Source: Prosopocoilus inquinatus (lineage: Eukaryota > Arthropoda > Insecta > Coleoptera > Lucanidae). Taken from it: a DNA stretch of 64,000 nt. Within the stretch, counting starts at the first letter, position 1. Each line of letters opens with the position of its first letter. Location of the stretch: positions 38,368,001 through 38,432,000 of the forward strand of contig CM069873.1 of assembly GCA_036172665.1 (NCBI GenBank). The letters are read 5' to 3'. Below are positions 23,251 through 34,045 of this stretch, one piece after another. The position numbers and the translations under genes were made by a program. The notes beneath the pieces were generated by a model. It did not search any database and was not told the origin of the DNA. It saw only the letters and a list, made by a program, of their open reading frames with translations.

Positions 23251-23952
23251 TAATTTACCTTACCGAACCTACCGAGCAATTTTGAGTCTCATTCAGGGAC
23301 CTTACAGACTGAGAGATAGTGGACTTTTTTGACAAAGTATTTTATACCGGCTGATATTTTTTATGAACAACTAACATATGATTCATAGCTATAAATGAAA
23401 TCGATGATCTGGCGGAGAAACTCCGGTCGTTAAGTATATTTCTTTTCTAAAATTTCAAAAAATGTATAGCCTGGTTAAAGTGAAGTATACCTTTTGAAAC
23501 TTTAACATATTTCAATTTGATTTTCTGAGTGATCAAAAACAGACAGACCTCTTGGTTGAGTTAAACTTGCTGTCAGATGACTGCAAAGTTGAACTTTTTC
23601 GATTAAATTCAAGATGTTTTATGCCGCCTATCATTTACACAGGATATTCATAATGCCATAAAAGTGAAGTATTCGAGAAGATTTCACGTGAGTGTGACGG
23701 AGAAGAGATTATGCAGACAAGCTTATGCAAGACAGAGAGATTTTAAAATAATTTTGAGAACACATGGGGAGGGAACAAACTCGCAAACAAGAGAACGTGA
23801 CGTCGAAATGACTTAAGCTCTCATACAAAATATATACAGTTTTTTCGCTGGATCTTTGCAGATACGTTATAGTGTCCTGATCCAAGTAAAGAATCAACAC
23901 CTTCATTTATCACTGTCTGACACATCATATGATAAAACAATAAAAGAATCTA
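23251..23952. other. Gene-free interval
   Basis: Flank of the hAT element; short frames only, nothing recognised. Confidence 0.4.
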
Positions 23953-24203
23953 AAATTCCTGGCTTCCGGTTGGAACCGCGTCTCTCCTCGGATTTCTTCT
24001 ACTGCCGACGTTTCGTTCTCCATTGCAGAAGAACTTCCTCAGGACTACTGCTGGTGGTAGTGCTGCTGCTGCTGGTGGTCTTGCTGCTGCTTCTCGTAAG
24101 TCGTTGAGACTGTTCTGAGAAGTTCTTCTGTAATGGAAAACGAAATGTCGGCATTAGAATAAATCCGAGGAGAGACGCGGTTCCAACCGGAAGTCAGGAA
24201 TTC
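23953..24203. repeat. Foldback with hammerhead-like motifs on the arms and a CTG-rich loop
   Basis: Arms of about 95 bp (beginning CTTCCGGTTGGAACCGCGTC and its complement) flank a CTG/GTG-rich loop (24048-24098). On the minus strand the left arm reads CTGAGGA, a stem GTTCT...AGAAC, GAAA, then CGTC: the hammerhead core order with a minimal CG stem III. The right arm (+ strand) carries a damaged version lacking one base of the first box. Confidence 0.6.
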
Positions 24204-26295
24204 AACGATGGACGACGGCCGCGGAAGCCTTCAAGTTAAACTAATAAAAAAATCTATAAGTTTATCATTTTGAGTTATTATATACTTATGTTTACTCTGC
24301 TGCGTATAAAATGGAAACAAATAAAAAAATAATTTTTACGTCGCGTATAAATATTCTGCCGCGCATAAAATATCCGTTTTTTAACTGACAGTCACACTGA
24401 CAGTTGTGGTTAGGTTGCGATTTCTTACGAAGTATCGATTTGATTCACTTGCGAAAATTTTATGACATAACTGCAAAGATACAGCGAAAAAAAGGTATCT
24501 AAATCGTACGATAAAAACGTCATTTTGATGACACGTTCTCTTATGAGTTTGTTTCCTCAATTCGAAAATAAGGCTCCAAGTCTATTACGATGGACACTGG
24601 AAGATTTTTAACATTGGATCTTGGCTATTGCGAAATTTCAAACACTAATCAATTGTCCAATTACGGTGCTCTTCGCCTTGTGTGAAGTTTACCGTTCTTT
24701 CTCATCTTTAAGCGCCCTAATTTATAAGATAGAGTTTCAATCCAGTTTTACTGCTACTCATTACTTTTTGAGTTTTAAAATAACAATGTGATTCATGTTA
24801 TTCGGACATCTTAAAATGAAGACATTTTACTGTTTTGTCTGTTATTTATTTACCAATAACAGCCCTACAATTTTTTTTTGTCTGGTGCTTAAAATATTAG
24901 ACCTAAACTTGATTATATTTGGTGTGCTAATTCCAAAAATGGAATCAGTTTTCTCTATCCAGTATACTTTTTGAGATACAGTGCCACCAACTTAAAAACG
25001 GTTTTATCATTCAACCCATTGTTATAAACCATGTCAGCAACGATAAAAAGACATTTAAAAATGGCTTTAATAAGTTTAAGTATACGCTTAAAAATTACAT
25101 GGTAATTTCAACTCTAATTTATTTTGTTGTATTGTTTATGCTATCGTAACTTACTCTACCTTACCTAGTCAGAAAATTTGACCGTTTTAGAAATTCTATC
25201 GTGCTTGTGACAAATAAGACAAATTAGTTGTAGATGGTTTAGTTGCATAGAATAAAAAGTTAGTTATTTCTACCTTTTTATAAGCTGTCATTCCTTTTTT
25301 CATTGTTAAGAAATTTCAAAATTAGTATTTGCAACTTTTATTTTGTTGCTAAAAACAAAAATCATCACGAATATTACACTGTTTCCACAACTGACACACC
25401 ATCAGCTGGGACTAGTTTCACAAAAAAATTTATTGTGACATCAAAAATTTAGTTGGATTTTTAAGCGTGTATGAACACCATGCGTACCAAAAATCTTTTT
25501 CTTAGAGTTAAAAATAAGTATAATAAGAATAAATAAAGCGATAGGTAGCTGCAAACGACATATTTGAGATAAAACCTTAATTAAATCTCTAGAAAAGTTA
25601 GATTTAGGTACAAATTACTAAGTACACAAAATATGTAGAATTTTACAGATAATCCAAATTGCAAACTTACATCCAATACTACTGTTTTGACATATTGAGT
25701 ATAGATGAAAATAATTTTATGTTGTAGACCTCTAAAATTCAAAACAAAAATATCTTAAAACTTTTTTGGTATCTTCAGTAGTTAGTGAGATGCTGCCCTA
25801 GATTGCACTCTTGGGATATCCTGTATTTAATCACATCTTTTTAATTTTTCATGTCATATTATCTGAACCATACGCATGCTTCATCAAAAATGCGGTGACG
25901 TAAATCAGGTTATTGTCATATTTGTCATAATATTCAAGAAAATAAAACGTTTATACGAAAACAGTTATTTATTCAGAGACTAAGGTGAATACGTCGTGTC
26001 TCGGAAACTAGACCCGACAAACCAAATCTGGTGATGTTTCTTCAGTTCTGCTTCCCAAAATTACGTAAGAATGCTTAAAAAATCACAAGCACCAAAATGT
26101 GTATTTTTTATTTATTATAAACAGGCATACAAGTTTCACCATAATAAGAATAAGAATACTACGAACACTCGTTATTTCATAAACTAAATTTTCAAATGAT
26201 TGCTGTTGAATAAGTGTTCATTAGACTCAAAATGTTGACAAATTAACCCTATTTGGTCATCAATATTTTCAAAAATTAACTTTATAATATAAACG
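24204..26295. other. Gene-free AT-rich interval
   Basis: No coding motif is seen. The segment around 25190-25280 is an inverted relative of 36425-36500 (both contain GACAAATAAGACAAATTAGTTG or its complement in part), indicating another dispersed repeat. Confidence 0.4.
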
Positions 26296-26660
26296 CGTTT
26301 TAATTTCACACTTATGCATACTTATATCGAACATTATCTTATTAATTGCATACATAACTAATTCGTTCGTAATTGCATCATTGTCTGATTACATTATTCA
26401 ACAAAAATTAATATTATTAATTCCATACATAACTAATTCGTTCGTAATTGCATCATTGTCTGACTACATTATTAAAAAGAATTAATATTTTTATAGCTAT
26501 TTCAAATGTGATTACGCGGGGAATCATATCGACACAAAAAGACATAATGTATTTGTTTTAAAACCTCGGGAATACTGTTTCCACACCTCGTTCTAATTTA
26601 TTTTTTTCTTTGGACTCATTGGAAAGACAGCTTTATTAAATCGATTTTTATTATGGGATA
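26296..26660 (-). pseudogene. Second fragment of the polinton-like conserved ORF (compare 6101-6460)
   Basis: Matches the 3' half of the ORF at 6101-6864 in order and orientation: TTATGCATACTTATATC near 26312, the segment equivalent to the ELMMFGISKL region, GTTTCCACACCTC near 26578 and GAAAGACGCTTT-like text near 26630. An internal tandem duplication of about 70 bp (ATACATAACTAATTCGTTCG occurs twice) is new here. Reading frames are destroyed. It shows that the genome carries more than one copy of this element. Confidence 0.6.
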
Positions 26661-26891
26661 TACCATATGATTTCTTAAATTTTAGATAAAGATTAGCCAT
26701 GAATATTTAAATTTAGCCATTGAGGATAATAGTATGAGCAGGAAAAGAGGAAAGAGCAAACCTACGATCAAAACTAAAGAAGTTTTGGGAAATTCTACAG
26801 TAAATTTTTATTTATTGAGGTATTTATCATAATATGTTTTGCTTTCCACTGCCTCCCTTTATCTAAAATTTAAGAAATCATACGGTATAAC
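26657..26891. mobile_element. Small inverted-repeat (MITE-like) insertion
   Basis: Arms ATGATTTCTTAAATTTTAG and CTAAAATTTAAGAAATCAT bound about 235 bp inserted at the end of the polinton fragment. No ORF. Confidence 0.65.
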
Positions 26892-26999
26892 TAACGAATT
26901 ATTGTTTCAATTACAAGTATTTCCCTCAACTCAGCAACGAATTGCTTCTTTAGTTGTAAGCTTCACGCTTGTAACTTAATTTATTCTCACCGTTTCTGC

Positions 27000-27530
27000 A
27001 ACATTCCGGAGGTCATGTCGGGAATAGATCGATTCTGGGATCTCCTCAGACCTGGACCTTGAATGAAACCATTTTCAAAGATATGTTAATTTCGCAACGT
27101 TTGCTCATTGCCCAATCAATGACATTGAAAAGAAAAGTGATTTTCTAACCTCCTCAATGAGAGGGAAATGTTTGGTCGGAGGACCTTCCAGATTTAATTT
27201 CAGTCGCAACAAAATCATACTGAAAATAAATTTAACTGCATAGATAGGTATATAAGGCCTACAAACGCTTGGGAGGCGGGAGGGAAGGTGTAACCTTGTA
27301 GAAGGGCAGTCATGCAGAAGGTCACTTCAAGGTCACCTGGAGGTCCCTCTAATCTTGACATAACCTTATCATTGAAGTCACTTCAAGGTCATGATCTTGA
27401 CCATGAAGATTATGATAAGGTAATGCCAGGAATGGATTCTGGAACCTCCACCTCAAGGTCATGGCCTTGAACTTGAAGGTCATGGTGAGGTCACGTCAGG
27501 AATAGGCCGATTCTATTTAAATTAAATTCA
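27000..27530. repeat. Diverged family A / AGGTCA repeat block
   Basis: Contains GATTCTGGGATCTCCTC (27030), AAGGTCACTTCAAGGTCA-like runs (27320-27400), TGATCTTGACCATGAAG (27395) and GTCACGTCAGGAATAGGCCG (27490). These are the hairpin and half-site modules of the 7.0, 9.6 and 13.7 kb repeats, here disordered. The right edge abuts a Penelope RT fragment. Confidence 0.7.
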
Positions 27531-27531
27531 A

Positions 27532-27912
27532 AATTTGAAAGTACTAAATTTACATACGAAAAGGAAGAAAACGGTGCCATTCCCTTTTTAGATACGCGTA
27601 TAATTAGAAACAGCAAAAATGAATTAGAAATCGACATTTATCGTAAAGATACAAATACAAGCCGGTTTATAATTAATGAATCTCAACATTCCGTACAACA
27701 CAAACTCGTGGCTCTAAATTTTTTAGTAAATAGATTACTCTCTTTTCCACATACTAAACTCCGATATGATAAAGAACTTAATTATATTAAAAATGTTGCG
27801 GTTATACCCCCCAAATAGTAAGATAATGTGATTAGGAAGATTAGCTATAGGAAACAGGTCCAAAATTGTAGCACTTTAACGGCAACTTCATCTCTAGGAA
27901 AATTTGTTAAAA
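27532..27912 (+). pseudogene. Penelope-like reverse transcriptase C-terminal fragment
   Basis: Translates as FTYEKEENGAIPFLDTRI, then LEIDIYRKDTNTSRFI, SQHSVQHKL and LLSFPHTKLRYDKELNYI. The series 'IPFLDxxI - YRKxTxT - S.H...K' is the C-terminal RT/thumb signature of Penelope-like elements. A stop follows at about 27818, and the next 90 bp (RKISYRKQVQ, TATSSLGKFVK) also belong to the PLE, as shown by the matching copy at 30740-30850. At about 27912 it passes directly into piggyBac sequence. Confidence 0.75.
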
Positions 27913-28930
27913 TGCATTTCCAACAGTATGGAATTTTTACCTCTTATTTGTCTATTGACGAAATGATTGTCAAGTATTATGGGCATCATGGATTGAAACA
28001 ATTTATAAGAGGTAAGCCTATTCGTTTTGGATATAAACTGTGAGCTTTATGCGCTGTTATAAGTTTATACTTTATACCGGCAAAGAAACAAATGCACAAC
28101 CAGGTCTAACTCTAGGATCAAGAGTTGTAACCGAATTGCTAACCTGTGTACGAAATTCGCGTGAACATGTAATATATTTTGATATTTTTTTTACAAATCT
28201 GGACCTGTTAGTACACTTGAAAAATATTGGATTTCGCGCTACTGGAACTGTACGCGACAATAGAACGAACAAATGCCCTATGAAGTCCGCAAAGGAGTTG
28301 GCTAAAGAACCTCGCGGCTCGTATGATTACAGATTTGACACTGCTTCCGATGTTTTGATGGTGCGATGGGATGACAACAAATGCGTCATAGTTGCTTCGA
28401 ATCATGACAATATTGAACCTATAGCTAAAGCAGCCCGTTGGAAACGTGAAGCAAAGCAACGAGTTGAGGTCCCGCAACCAAAACTAGTGCAAAATTACAA
28501 TAAGTACATGGGCGGTGTCGACCATCACGATTGGCTTATTTGCAAATACGGCATTCAAATACGAGGAAAAAAATGGTACTGGCCTTTGCTCATCCGTATT
28601 TTAGACATGGCAGCAACAAATGCTTGGCTTTTATACCGGTCCTTACATAGTCGAGAAGCGCTAAGCTGCCTAGAATTTCGTAGAGCGATTACTGTTCCTT
28701 ATATGAAACTCACATCTTGTGCTAAAAGAACAACGAAAGTCTCTACTACTCCCCAAGATGTTCGCTTCGATGGCCTGAATCATTTCATGCAATATCGTGA
28801 TGGTCAACGAAGATGTCAACGAAAAGGCTGCAAAAGTAGGCCCAAAAGTTATTGCATAAAATGCGATGTTACACTTTGTGGGAATTGTTTTTTGCCTTAC
28901 CATTCAAAACAGTTAAGTAATTTTTTATAA
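27913..28930 (+). pseudogene. piggyBac-type transposase, 5'-truncated and broken
   Basis: It starts at HFQQYGIFTSYLSIDEMIVK (first catalytic Asp in SIDEM), then RGKPIRFGYKL, followed by a TGA where Trp is expected and a frameshift near 28050. The 296-codon frame to 28930 has YFDIFFTNLDLL (second Asp), YNKYMGGVDHHD (third Asp) and IRGKKWYWPL, and ends in a Cys-rich domain (CQRKGCKSRPKSYCIKCD...CGNC). These are the DDD residues and C-terminal Cys finger of piggyBac transposases, which cut and paste at TTAA. The N-terminal half is missing: the frame begins in PLE sequence at 27828. Confidence 0.85.
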
Positions 28931-29417
28931 AACTTTTTTTATAGGATAGGAATAGTACTTTTAGTGTTCTTTCATATTTTTCCAATATTTTTTTTTAGTT
29001 TCTTTGCGTTAAGTTGCCTTGCAGTTGAATTTCTTTTACGTTTGTTAGTATACATTAAAATTAAAAAAAATATATTGTATCTGCCCAATGATCTATCAAA
29101 AGAACACCACTTTCTGAAAAAACGGCTTAATGAATTTTTTTCTAAATAATTTTTACGCTTACTTGGGAGCATAATGAACATTGCTACAAAAAATTTTGAA
29201 AAAAATTTTAGAAAAATTGTCATGGGCGTTAATGAGTTAACCTTTGGTGTGTGGATGTGATTTGCTCTCATCTGTAGGTTGTTTTTTGACGATTTATGCA
29301 TAATATATATATATTATATTTTATTTTATTATATATATATATATATATATATATTTCGGTACCAAGTAACAGGGAATTATATATTTTTGATTTATACATT
29401 AACATAAACATATATAG
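28931..29417. other. AT-rich spacer with (TA)n tract
   Basis: A long (TA)n/TTATT tract lies at about 29300-29355. It is followed by the PLE-type string GGTACCAAGTAACAGGGAAT, the outer edge of the PLE copy that continues at 29936. Confidence 0.5.
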
Positions 29418-29935
29418 TTTAACAGATAAAATAGCGACATCTTACGATTGCTTTTTGACCTGACATTGCAGTAGGATAGACAAATTGAAGCGGGATTTGC
29501 TCCTAATAAGTCCCCCATGCAAGGCGGCCATGCTTGCTGTCAAAGCATAATGAAAGAATTTAGAAAAAATTTGTGCAAATCGTTTTTGATTGCAGTGAAA
29601 ACCTCGAGCAGCCTCTGTACAGCTGTTTCAGCCCTGCTTGGGGCTTCTTCAGCAGAGACGTAGCTCGACATTCCCACTGCAAACAAAAACGACTTGTCCA
29701 ATTTATTCGCAATTGCGATGTAAGAGTGATGAACAGATAAAATAGCGACGTCTTACGATCGCTTTTTGACCTGACATTGCAATAGGATAGACAAATTGAA
29801 ACGGGATTTGGTCCTAATAAGTCCCCCATGCACAAAATTTTTCTAAAAACTTTCATTATGCTTGACAGCAAGCATGGCCGTCTTGCATGGAGGTTTTTAC
29901 TGCAATCAAAAACGATTTGCACAAAATTTTTCTAT
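29418..29935 (-). mobile_element. PLE family 2 terminal sequence inserted in another PLE copy
   Basis: A block repeated at 35040-35665 and in part at 42776-42940 (strings CTAATAAGTCCCCCATGCA, GACAGCAAGCATGGCCG, CAATTTATTCGCAATTGCGA). It carries a hammerhead motif and internal inverted repeats (TTTTGTGCAAATCGTTTTTGA versus its complement). Left and right flanks (TATAGTTTAACAG / TATATAGTTTACTT) look like one PLE sequence split by this insertion. Confidence 0.6.
29613..29657 (-). ncRNA. Hammerhead ribozyme motif, family 2 (intact core)
   Basis: Minus strand: stem I CTCTG/CAGAG, CTGAAGA, stem II AGCCC/GGGCT with loop CAAGCA, GAAA, palindromic stem III CAGCTG, cleavage site TA. All conserved core bases are present and stem II closes directly on both boxes. 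The three-base-pair self-complementary stem III is the form known from Penelope-like elements. Confidence 0.75.
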
Positions 29936-30175
29936 ATATAGTTTACTTAAAATTTTTACATATTAATTTATATTTACTTACATTTAGACATATATATCTT
30001 TTAGGATGATTAGGTTGTTGTTAGCTTTAACATTTTTATGATTTTATCAGTGTGATTAAGTGGTTTTAAATCTTTGATAGTGCTTTTAAGTTGGTAGCGT
30101 ACTGGAGATGGCAGCTTAGCTGCCGAAATACGTATCTACGGATATAAAACTTATTGTGGGCGGAGGTTAATTTCA
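29936..30175 (+). mobile_element. Penelope-like element terminal region (copy C)
   Basis: Shares TTTACATTTAGACATATATA-type sequence, the hammerhead region and the outer edge ATTGTGGGCGGAGGTTAATT with copies at 8395 (inverted), 32830 and 59175 (inverted). Confidence 0.65.
30097..30141 (+). ncRNA. Hammerhead motif, PLE family 1 (one core change)
   Basis: Same layout as 7162-7206 with a perfect six-pair stem II (GGCAGC/GCTGCC), GAAA and TACGTATC, but the first box is CTGGAGA instead of CTGAAGA. That change hits a conserved core adenine, so this copy is probably inactive. Confidence 0.6.
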
Positions 30176-30368
30176 TTTATCTCTTAAACCACAGTCTCCT
30201 TTACTATTTTAGATAATAATCATATATATCTAAAAGTGAACCGTCAAATAACAACCTACAAATTAGAGTAAATCAGATATTACGGAACTAGGTATTGGTC
30301 CATTGTCTGAATTTATTAAATTGTTTTTATTTTTCCGGATAAAAATACTTTCGTAAGCATTTAATTCC

Positions 30369-30617
30369 CTATGATTTCAATACTTCCTTAATGAGTTTTA
30401 AATTATCCTTAATAATACTGTGTCCCGTATTATAAATATGTTGTGCAAAACTCGATTTCTCAAATCTGTTGTACCTGTAGTGACTTAAATGTTCTTTAAA
30501 ACGTGTTAATATATTTCTTTTTGTTTGTCCAATAGATTTACTTGTACATTCGTTACACTTAATTTCATTAATTCCAGATTTCTGTTCAACATCAACTTCA
30601 TCTTTTGGGTTTCCCAA
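30369..30617 (-). pseudogene. GIY-YIG endonuclease domain of a Penelope-like element (fragment)
   Basis: The 82-codon frame reads GINEIKCNECTSKSIGQTKR, then ILTRFKEHLSHYR and SFAQHIYNTGHSI. This is the C-terminal GIY-YIG endonuclease of Penelope elements (G-I-Y-E-I-K-C...YIGQT), with the first Tyr (GIY) changed to Asn and the second (YIG) to Ile (KSIGQT). It is in inverse orientation to the RT fragment that starts 30 bp away at 30640, so the locus is rearranged. Confidence 0.75.
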
Positions 30618-30639
30618 TAAATTCTTTATGATATTGTTG

Positions 30640-30882
30640 CCGATGAAAATTTAGTAAATGAGATTATTCTCTTTTCCACTTCCTAAATCCCGATATGATA
30701 AACAATTTATATATATTAAAAATATTGCTGTTCATAAAGGTTATACTCTCCAAATAGTAGATAATGTAATTAGGAAGATTAGCTATAGGAAACAGGTCCA
30801 AAATTCTAGCACTTTAACGGCAACTTCATCTCTAGGAAAATTTGTTAAAATACCTTTCGATTCGTTTTGCACCAAAGGTTAA
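30640..30882 (+). pseudogene. Penelope-like RT/linker fragment (second copy)
   Basis: LFSFPLPKSRYDKQFIYIKN, then VDNVIRKISYRKQVQNSS and TATSSLGKFVKIPFD. It is nearly the same as 27745-27912 but continues into authentic PLE sequence after GKFVK, which fixes the piggyBac junction in the first copy. It ends at a stop near 30882. Confidence 0.7.
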
Positions 30883-32680
30883 AAATATATTTTTAAAACT
30901 CAAAACTTACGATTAGGTTTTTCAACTAACAATACCATAAAGAATTTATTGGGAAACTCGAAAGATAAGTCAATTGTCAATTAAGTGTAACAAATGTACT
31001 AGTAAATACACAGGGTGTTCTTTTACTGTGTGAAAATATTTAAACCTGCAATATATCACCATGAATTGCAACGATTGAACTCATATATTCATATATTCTT
31101 AACATAAATGTAATAGTTTTCGAGAAAAATGCAGTGGCAGATTTTCACTAAACCGTTTGAGAACTGCTGGCACAGCTAAAAGTGGCCGCCTCTTACTACC
31201 CGAAGCCGAAATTGGTCAGGGTCAGTGCCTTATCGGAACTCGAGGAGGAACAAGGTAACTCTCGCCGCTGCTATTAGCTGGTCCGTTTACAATTTAAATG
31301 AACTTCACTGCAAGTAATTACAAGTTTAAGTATTATATTAAAATCTAGTGAAATTCAAAAGGCTGCAGTTCGTAATTGCCGAATAAATTAAAAGCGAGGT
31401 ACAAACAAATTGTAATTTCTCATTCCATATTATTTTTAAAAGACTTATAAAAACTTTATATTTACTTTGTTTTCAAGGGCCGTAAGTAGTAATGTTTCCA
31501 TTGTTAAGAGCGAGATTGCAGCAAAAGTTTATTTACGTATATGGGCGAAGGAAGAACATTTTTAACGCGCTGCGACTTGTCGCATACAGATCCTGATAAA
31601 TCTTTACCACAAGTTTTCGACAAGTACATACTAGCACAGGACATCATTTACACTGTGTGACTTGTTCGCTACATATCTAGTATTTAATAATAAAACAAAG
31701 GCTCATGGATGATGACGATCGATTTTTGTTTTTGGCCGCAGCCGCATATTATTACTATTCTTCTTTTTGGATCACTCCATCGTCACAAACTATCAGCTCG
31801 CTTAATAATTTAAAACAGCTAACTATTCTGTACATGCGTAAGTATCTCTATATGGTCTGCGATCGCAGTGTTTTCCATTAATTTGGAATACAAATCTGTC
31901 CTGTAAAACATGTCGAATACATGTCAAATACATGAAAAATGTAATACTTGTATGAGACAAATTTCAGATTCGTTCCAGACTTATAAAACAGCATGTAGGA
32001 TACATGTATAATACAAATATGTATCCAATGTAAATGCCCCTTTATTACCAATGTTAACAAGGGCGCGGTTAGCTTGCAACAGTCTCAATAAGGATGATTG
32101 GGATATTTTTTTAGTTTTCAAAATTTTCCATTATAAGATAAAGTAAGTAATAACACTGATCCTATTGACAGGAACGTATGATAATAAGCGTGCTTCTTGT
32201 TTAGAAACATAATTTCACAGGTAATTTGATAAACAAAAAACTTTGTGATCATGGCACTAGCGATTTCTGTTCGTAAAAAGGATAAGTTCGGTTTTTCAAA
32301 ATTTTGAAGAAGTTTCCATGTCATGTGAAACATCATTGCATTCAGAAAAAAAATCTCTCTTAAAAGTGACAAAAAAAAATTATGGGATACCAATTTAAAA
32401 CTTTAAGGTTAGATTATTGAAAATTTGCAAAAATGAAATTAGTTTTATTAAATGCCCATAAAAGTACTTAAATTGTCATGCAAAGTAGTTAAATCCATAT
32501 CTCAATATCATAAATAACAAAAAAGTTACAGCAAATAAAAGAATTTAGGAGATTTTGGTTTTTGTAAAATTTTAACCGAGTTGGCCATGACAAGTAATTC
32601 TTGGAAACGGGTTCTTAATGAGTTCTCGAACCTGCACCTTTTTGCTAATTTAATCATCTCTCTATCTCTTCAAACACAGA
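30883..32680. other. Gene-free interval
   Basis: A transposon-end-like CAGGGTGTTCTTTTAC occurs at 31011, followed to about 31290 by a GC-richer segment without an open frame. The remainder is AT-rich, and short frames at 31878-32393 carry no recognisable motif. Confidence 0.4.
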
Positions 32681-32689
32681 AGTTACCCA

Positions 32690-33065
32690 TGCTGTCCCCA
32701 CGAAATCCGGGCACACTGTATACTTATTTATTCGTCAGAATAAGAACTTTTTTCGGGTCTTTGGACTTATTATTTCCGTATTTCCGTGTTGTTTGGTTAG
32801 TTCTTATTTGTAAGGTTTTTCTGACGGTTAATTTTAGATATATACATATTAATTTATATTTACTTACATTTAGACATATATATTTTTTAGGATGATTACA
32901 TGTTGTTAGTTTTTACATTTTTATGATTTTATTAAGATGACTAGGTTGTTTTTAGATCTCTTTTTAAGTGCTTTTAAGTTGGTAGCGTACTGAAGATGGC
33001 AGCCTAGCTGCCGAATTATACGTGTCTACGGATATAAAATTATTGTGGGCGGAGATTAATTTCAA
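32690..33065 (+). mobile_element. Penelope-like element terminal region (copy D)
   Basis: Strings AAGAACTTTTTTCGGGTCTT and TTCCGTGTTGTTTGGTTAG are the complement of copy B (8680-8760), followed by the common core and the outer edge ATTGTGGGCGGAGATTAATT. The 104-codon frame here is incidental. Confidence 0.65.
32985..33031 (+). ncRNA. Hammerhead motif, PLE family 1 (degenerate GAAA box)
   Basis: CTGAAGA and a GGCAGC/GCTGCC stem are kept, but the GAAA box has become GAATTA and stem III is interrupted. Likely inactive. Confidence 0.55.
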
Positions 33066-33134
33066 TTGTTTTCAAGTTATTAGTGTTAATTTTTGTTATT
33101 CATACAGCAACCGTATTAGGTTTTTGGTTAGATA

Positions 33135-33310
33135 GGTAAGTAAAAAGTTTTTTTTTAATCTTAAACCGCACATTTGTAATGCACTCAACGTTTCGCGATA
33201 GATTTATAGCACTCCTGACGAAGCTATAAATCTCTAGCGAAACGTTAAGTGCATTTCTAAACATAATTCTGTCCAGTTTAAGATTAAAACAACTTTTTAC
33301 TTACATTTCT
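33135..33310. repeat. Inverted repeat with hammerhead-like core, family 3
   Basis: Arms TGCACTCAACGTTTCGC / GCGAAACGTTAAGTGCA and TAGATTTATAGC / GCTATAAATCT enclose a short loop (ACTCCTGACGAA). On the + strand it reads CTGACGA, stem GCTA/TAGC, GAAA, CGTT, then a GCACT/AGTGC stem I. Flanks AGTTTTTTTTTAATCTTAAACC and GTTTAAGATTAAAAC are themselves inverted, and related strings occur at 33550-33600 and 42480-42545. Confidence 0.6.
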
Positions 33311-33980
33311 CAGCGGACAAGAAACAACTTAAGTAATTTCTGTTAGTTATGTAGTTAGATAATAATTAGTAACTATTAACATTACAGTTGTGCCACGCAC
33401 AGAAAAGTGCGTCATGTAGATTAACCATTTACTAGGTTGTGAACGCAGCTTAAGAATTAAAATACTAAAACCAAATTTCATAAGCATCTTTAATTCTTTC
33501 ATTGAAGTCGACTCTTGTCCGATGAAAATTGCTATCGGTTGATAGTGAAACGTTGAGTTTATATAATTTTCAGTGCCCGTTTAAAGATTAAAACTAATTT
33601 TTGTACGTATCTTTAATATTAGTCGACATATTTAGATGTTTCCATACTCTTACTCATCACTGTCAAACTCTTCACCAATTTCTGCTTAAACATATCATCT
33701 ATTTTCTAATTTAACATACAAACAAGATCAAAGAGATTTATTATGGCAGTGAAAGATAAATAATGAGAAGTAAGTAGCCTATTGACTCAGGGCAATTGAA
33801 GGTTATTATAAGCACGCTTAATTACTAAATTTTTCTATTGTTTTCTTTCATAAATACGGTTTTCTACTGTTCCAGCTGTTATTTTCAGTTGCATGTCCCA
33901 CCAACAGACACGCAAGTCGAACAATTTAAAACACGTGCTTGTTATGTACACTCCAAGAAAAATCAATGTCATAGGGAAAA
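33311..33980. other. Non-coding, one more hammerhead-like relic
   Basis: Around 33517-33560 the order CCGATGA, stem CTATC/GATAG, GAAA, CGTT recalls family 3 with a changed first box. No gene is seen. Confidence 0.35.
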
Positions 33981-34045
33981 TACACTGCTCCAAGAAATTA
34001 ACGCACCACTAAGTAAAATAAGATTTTTCGTTTTCTTTATTTAAA

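Noticed and set aside
28972..29301. 109-codon minus-strand frame downstream of piggyBac
   Set aside because: Low-complexity Lys/Asn/Phe composition from AT-rich DNA, no motif.
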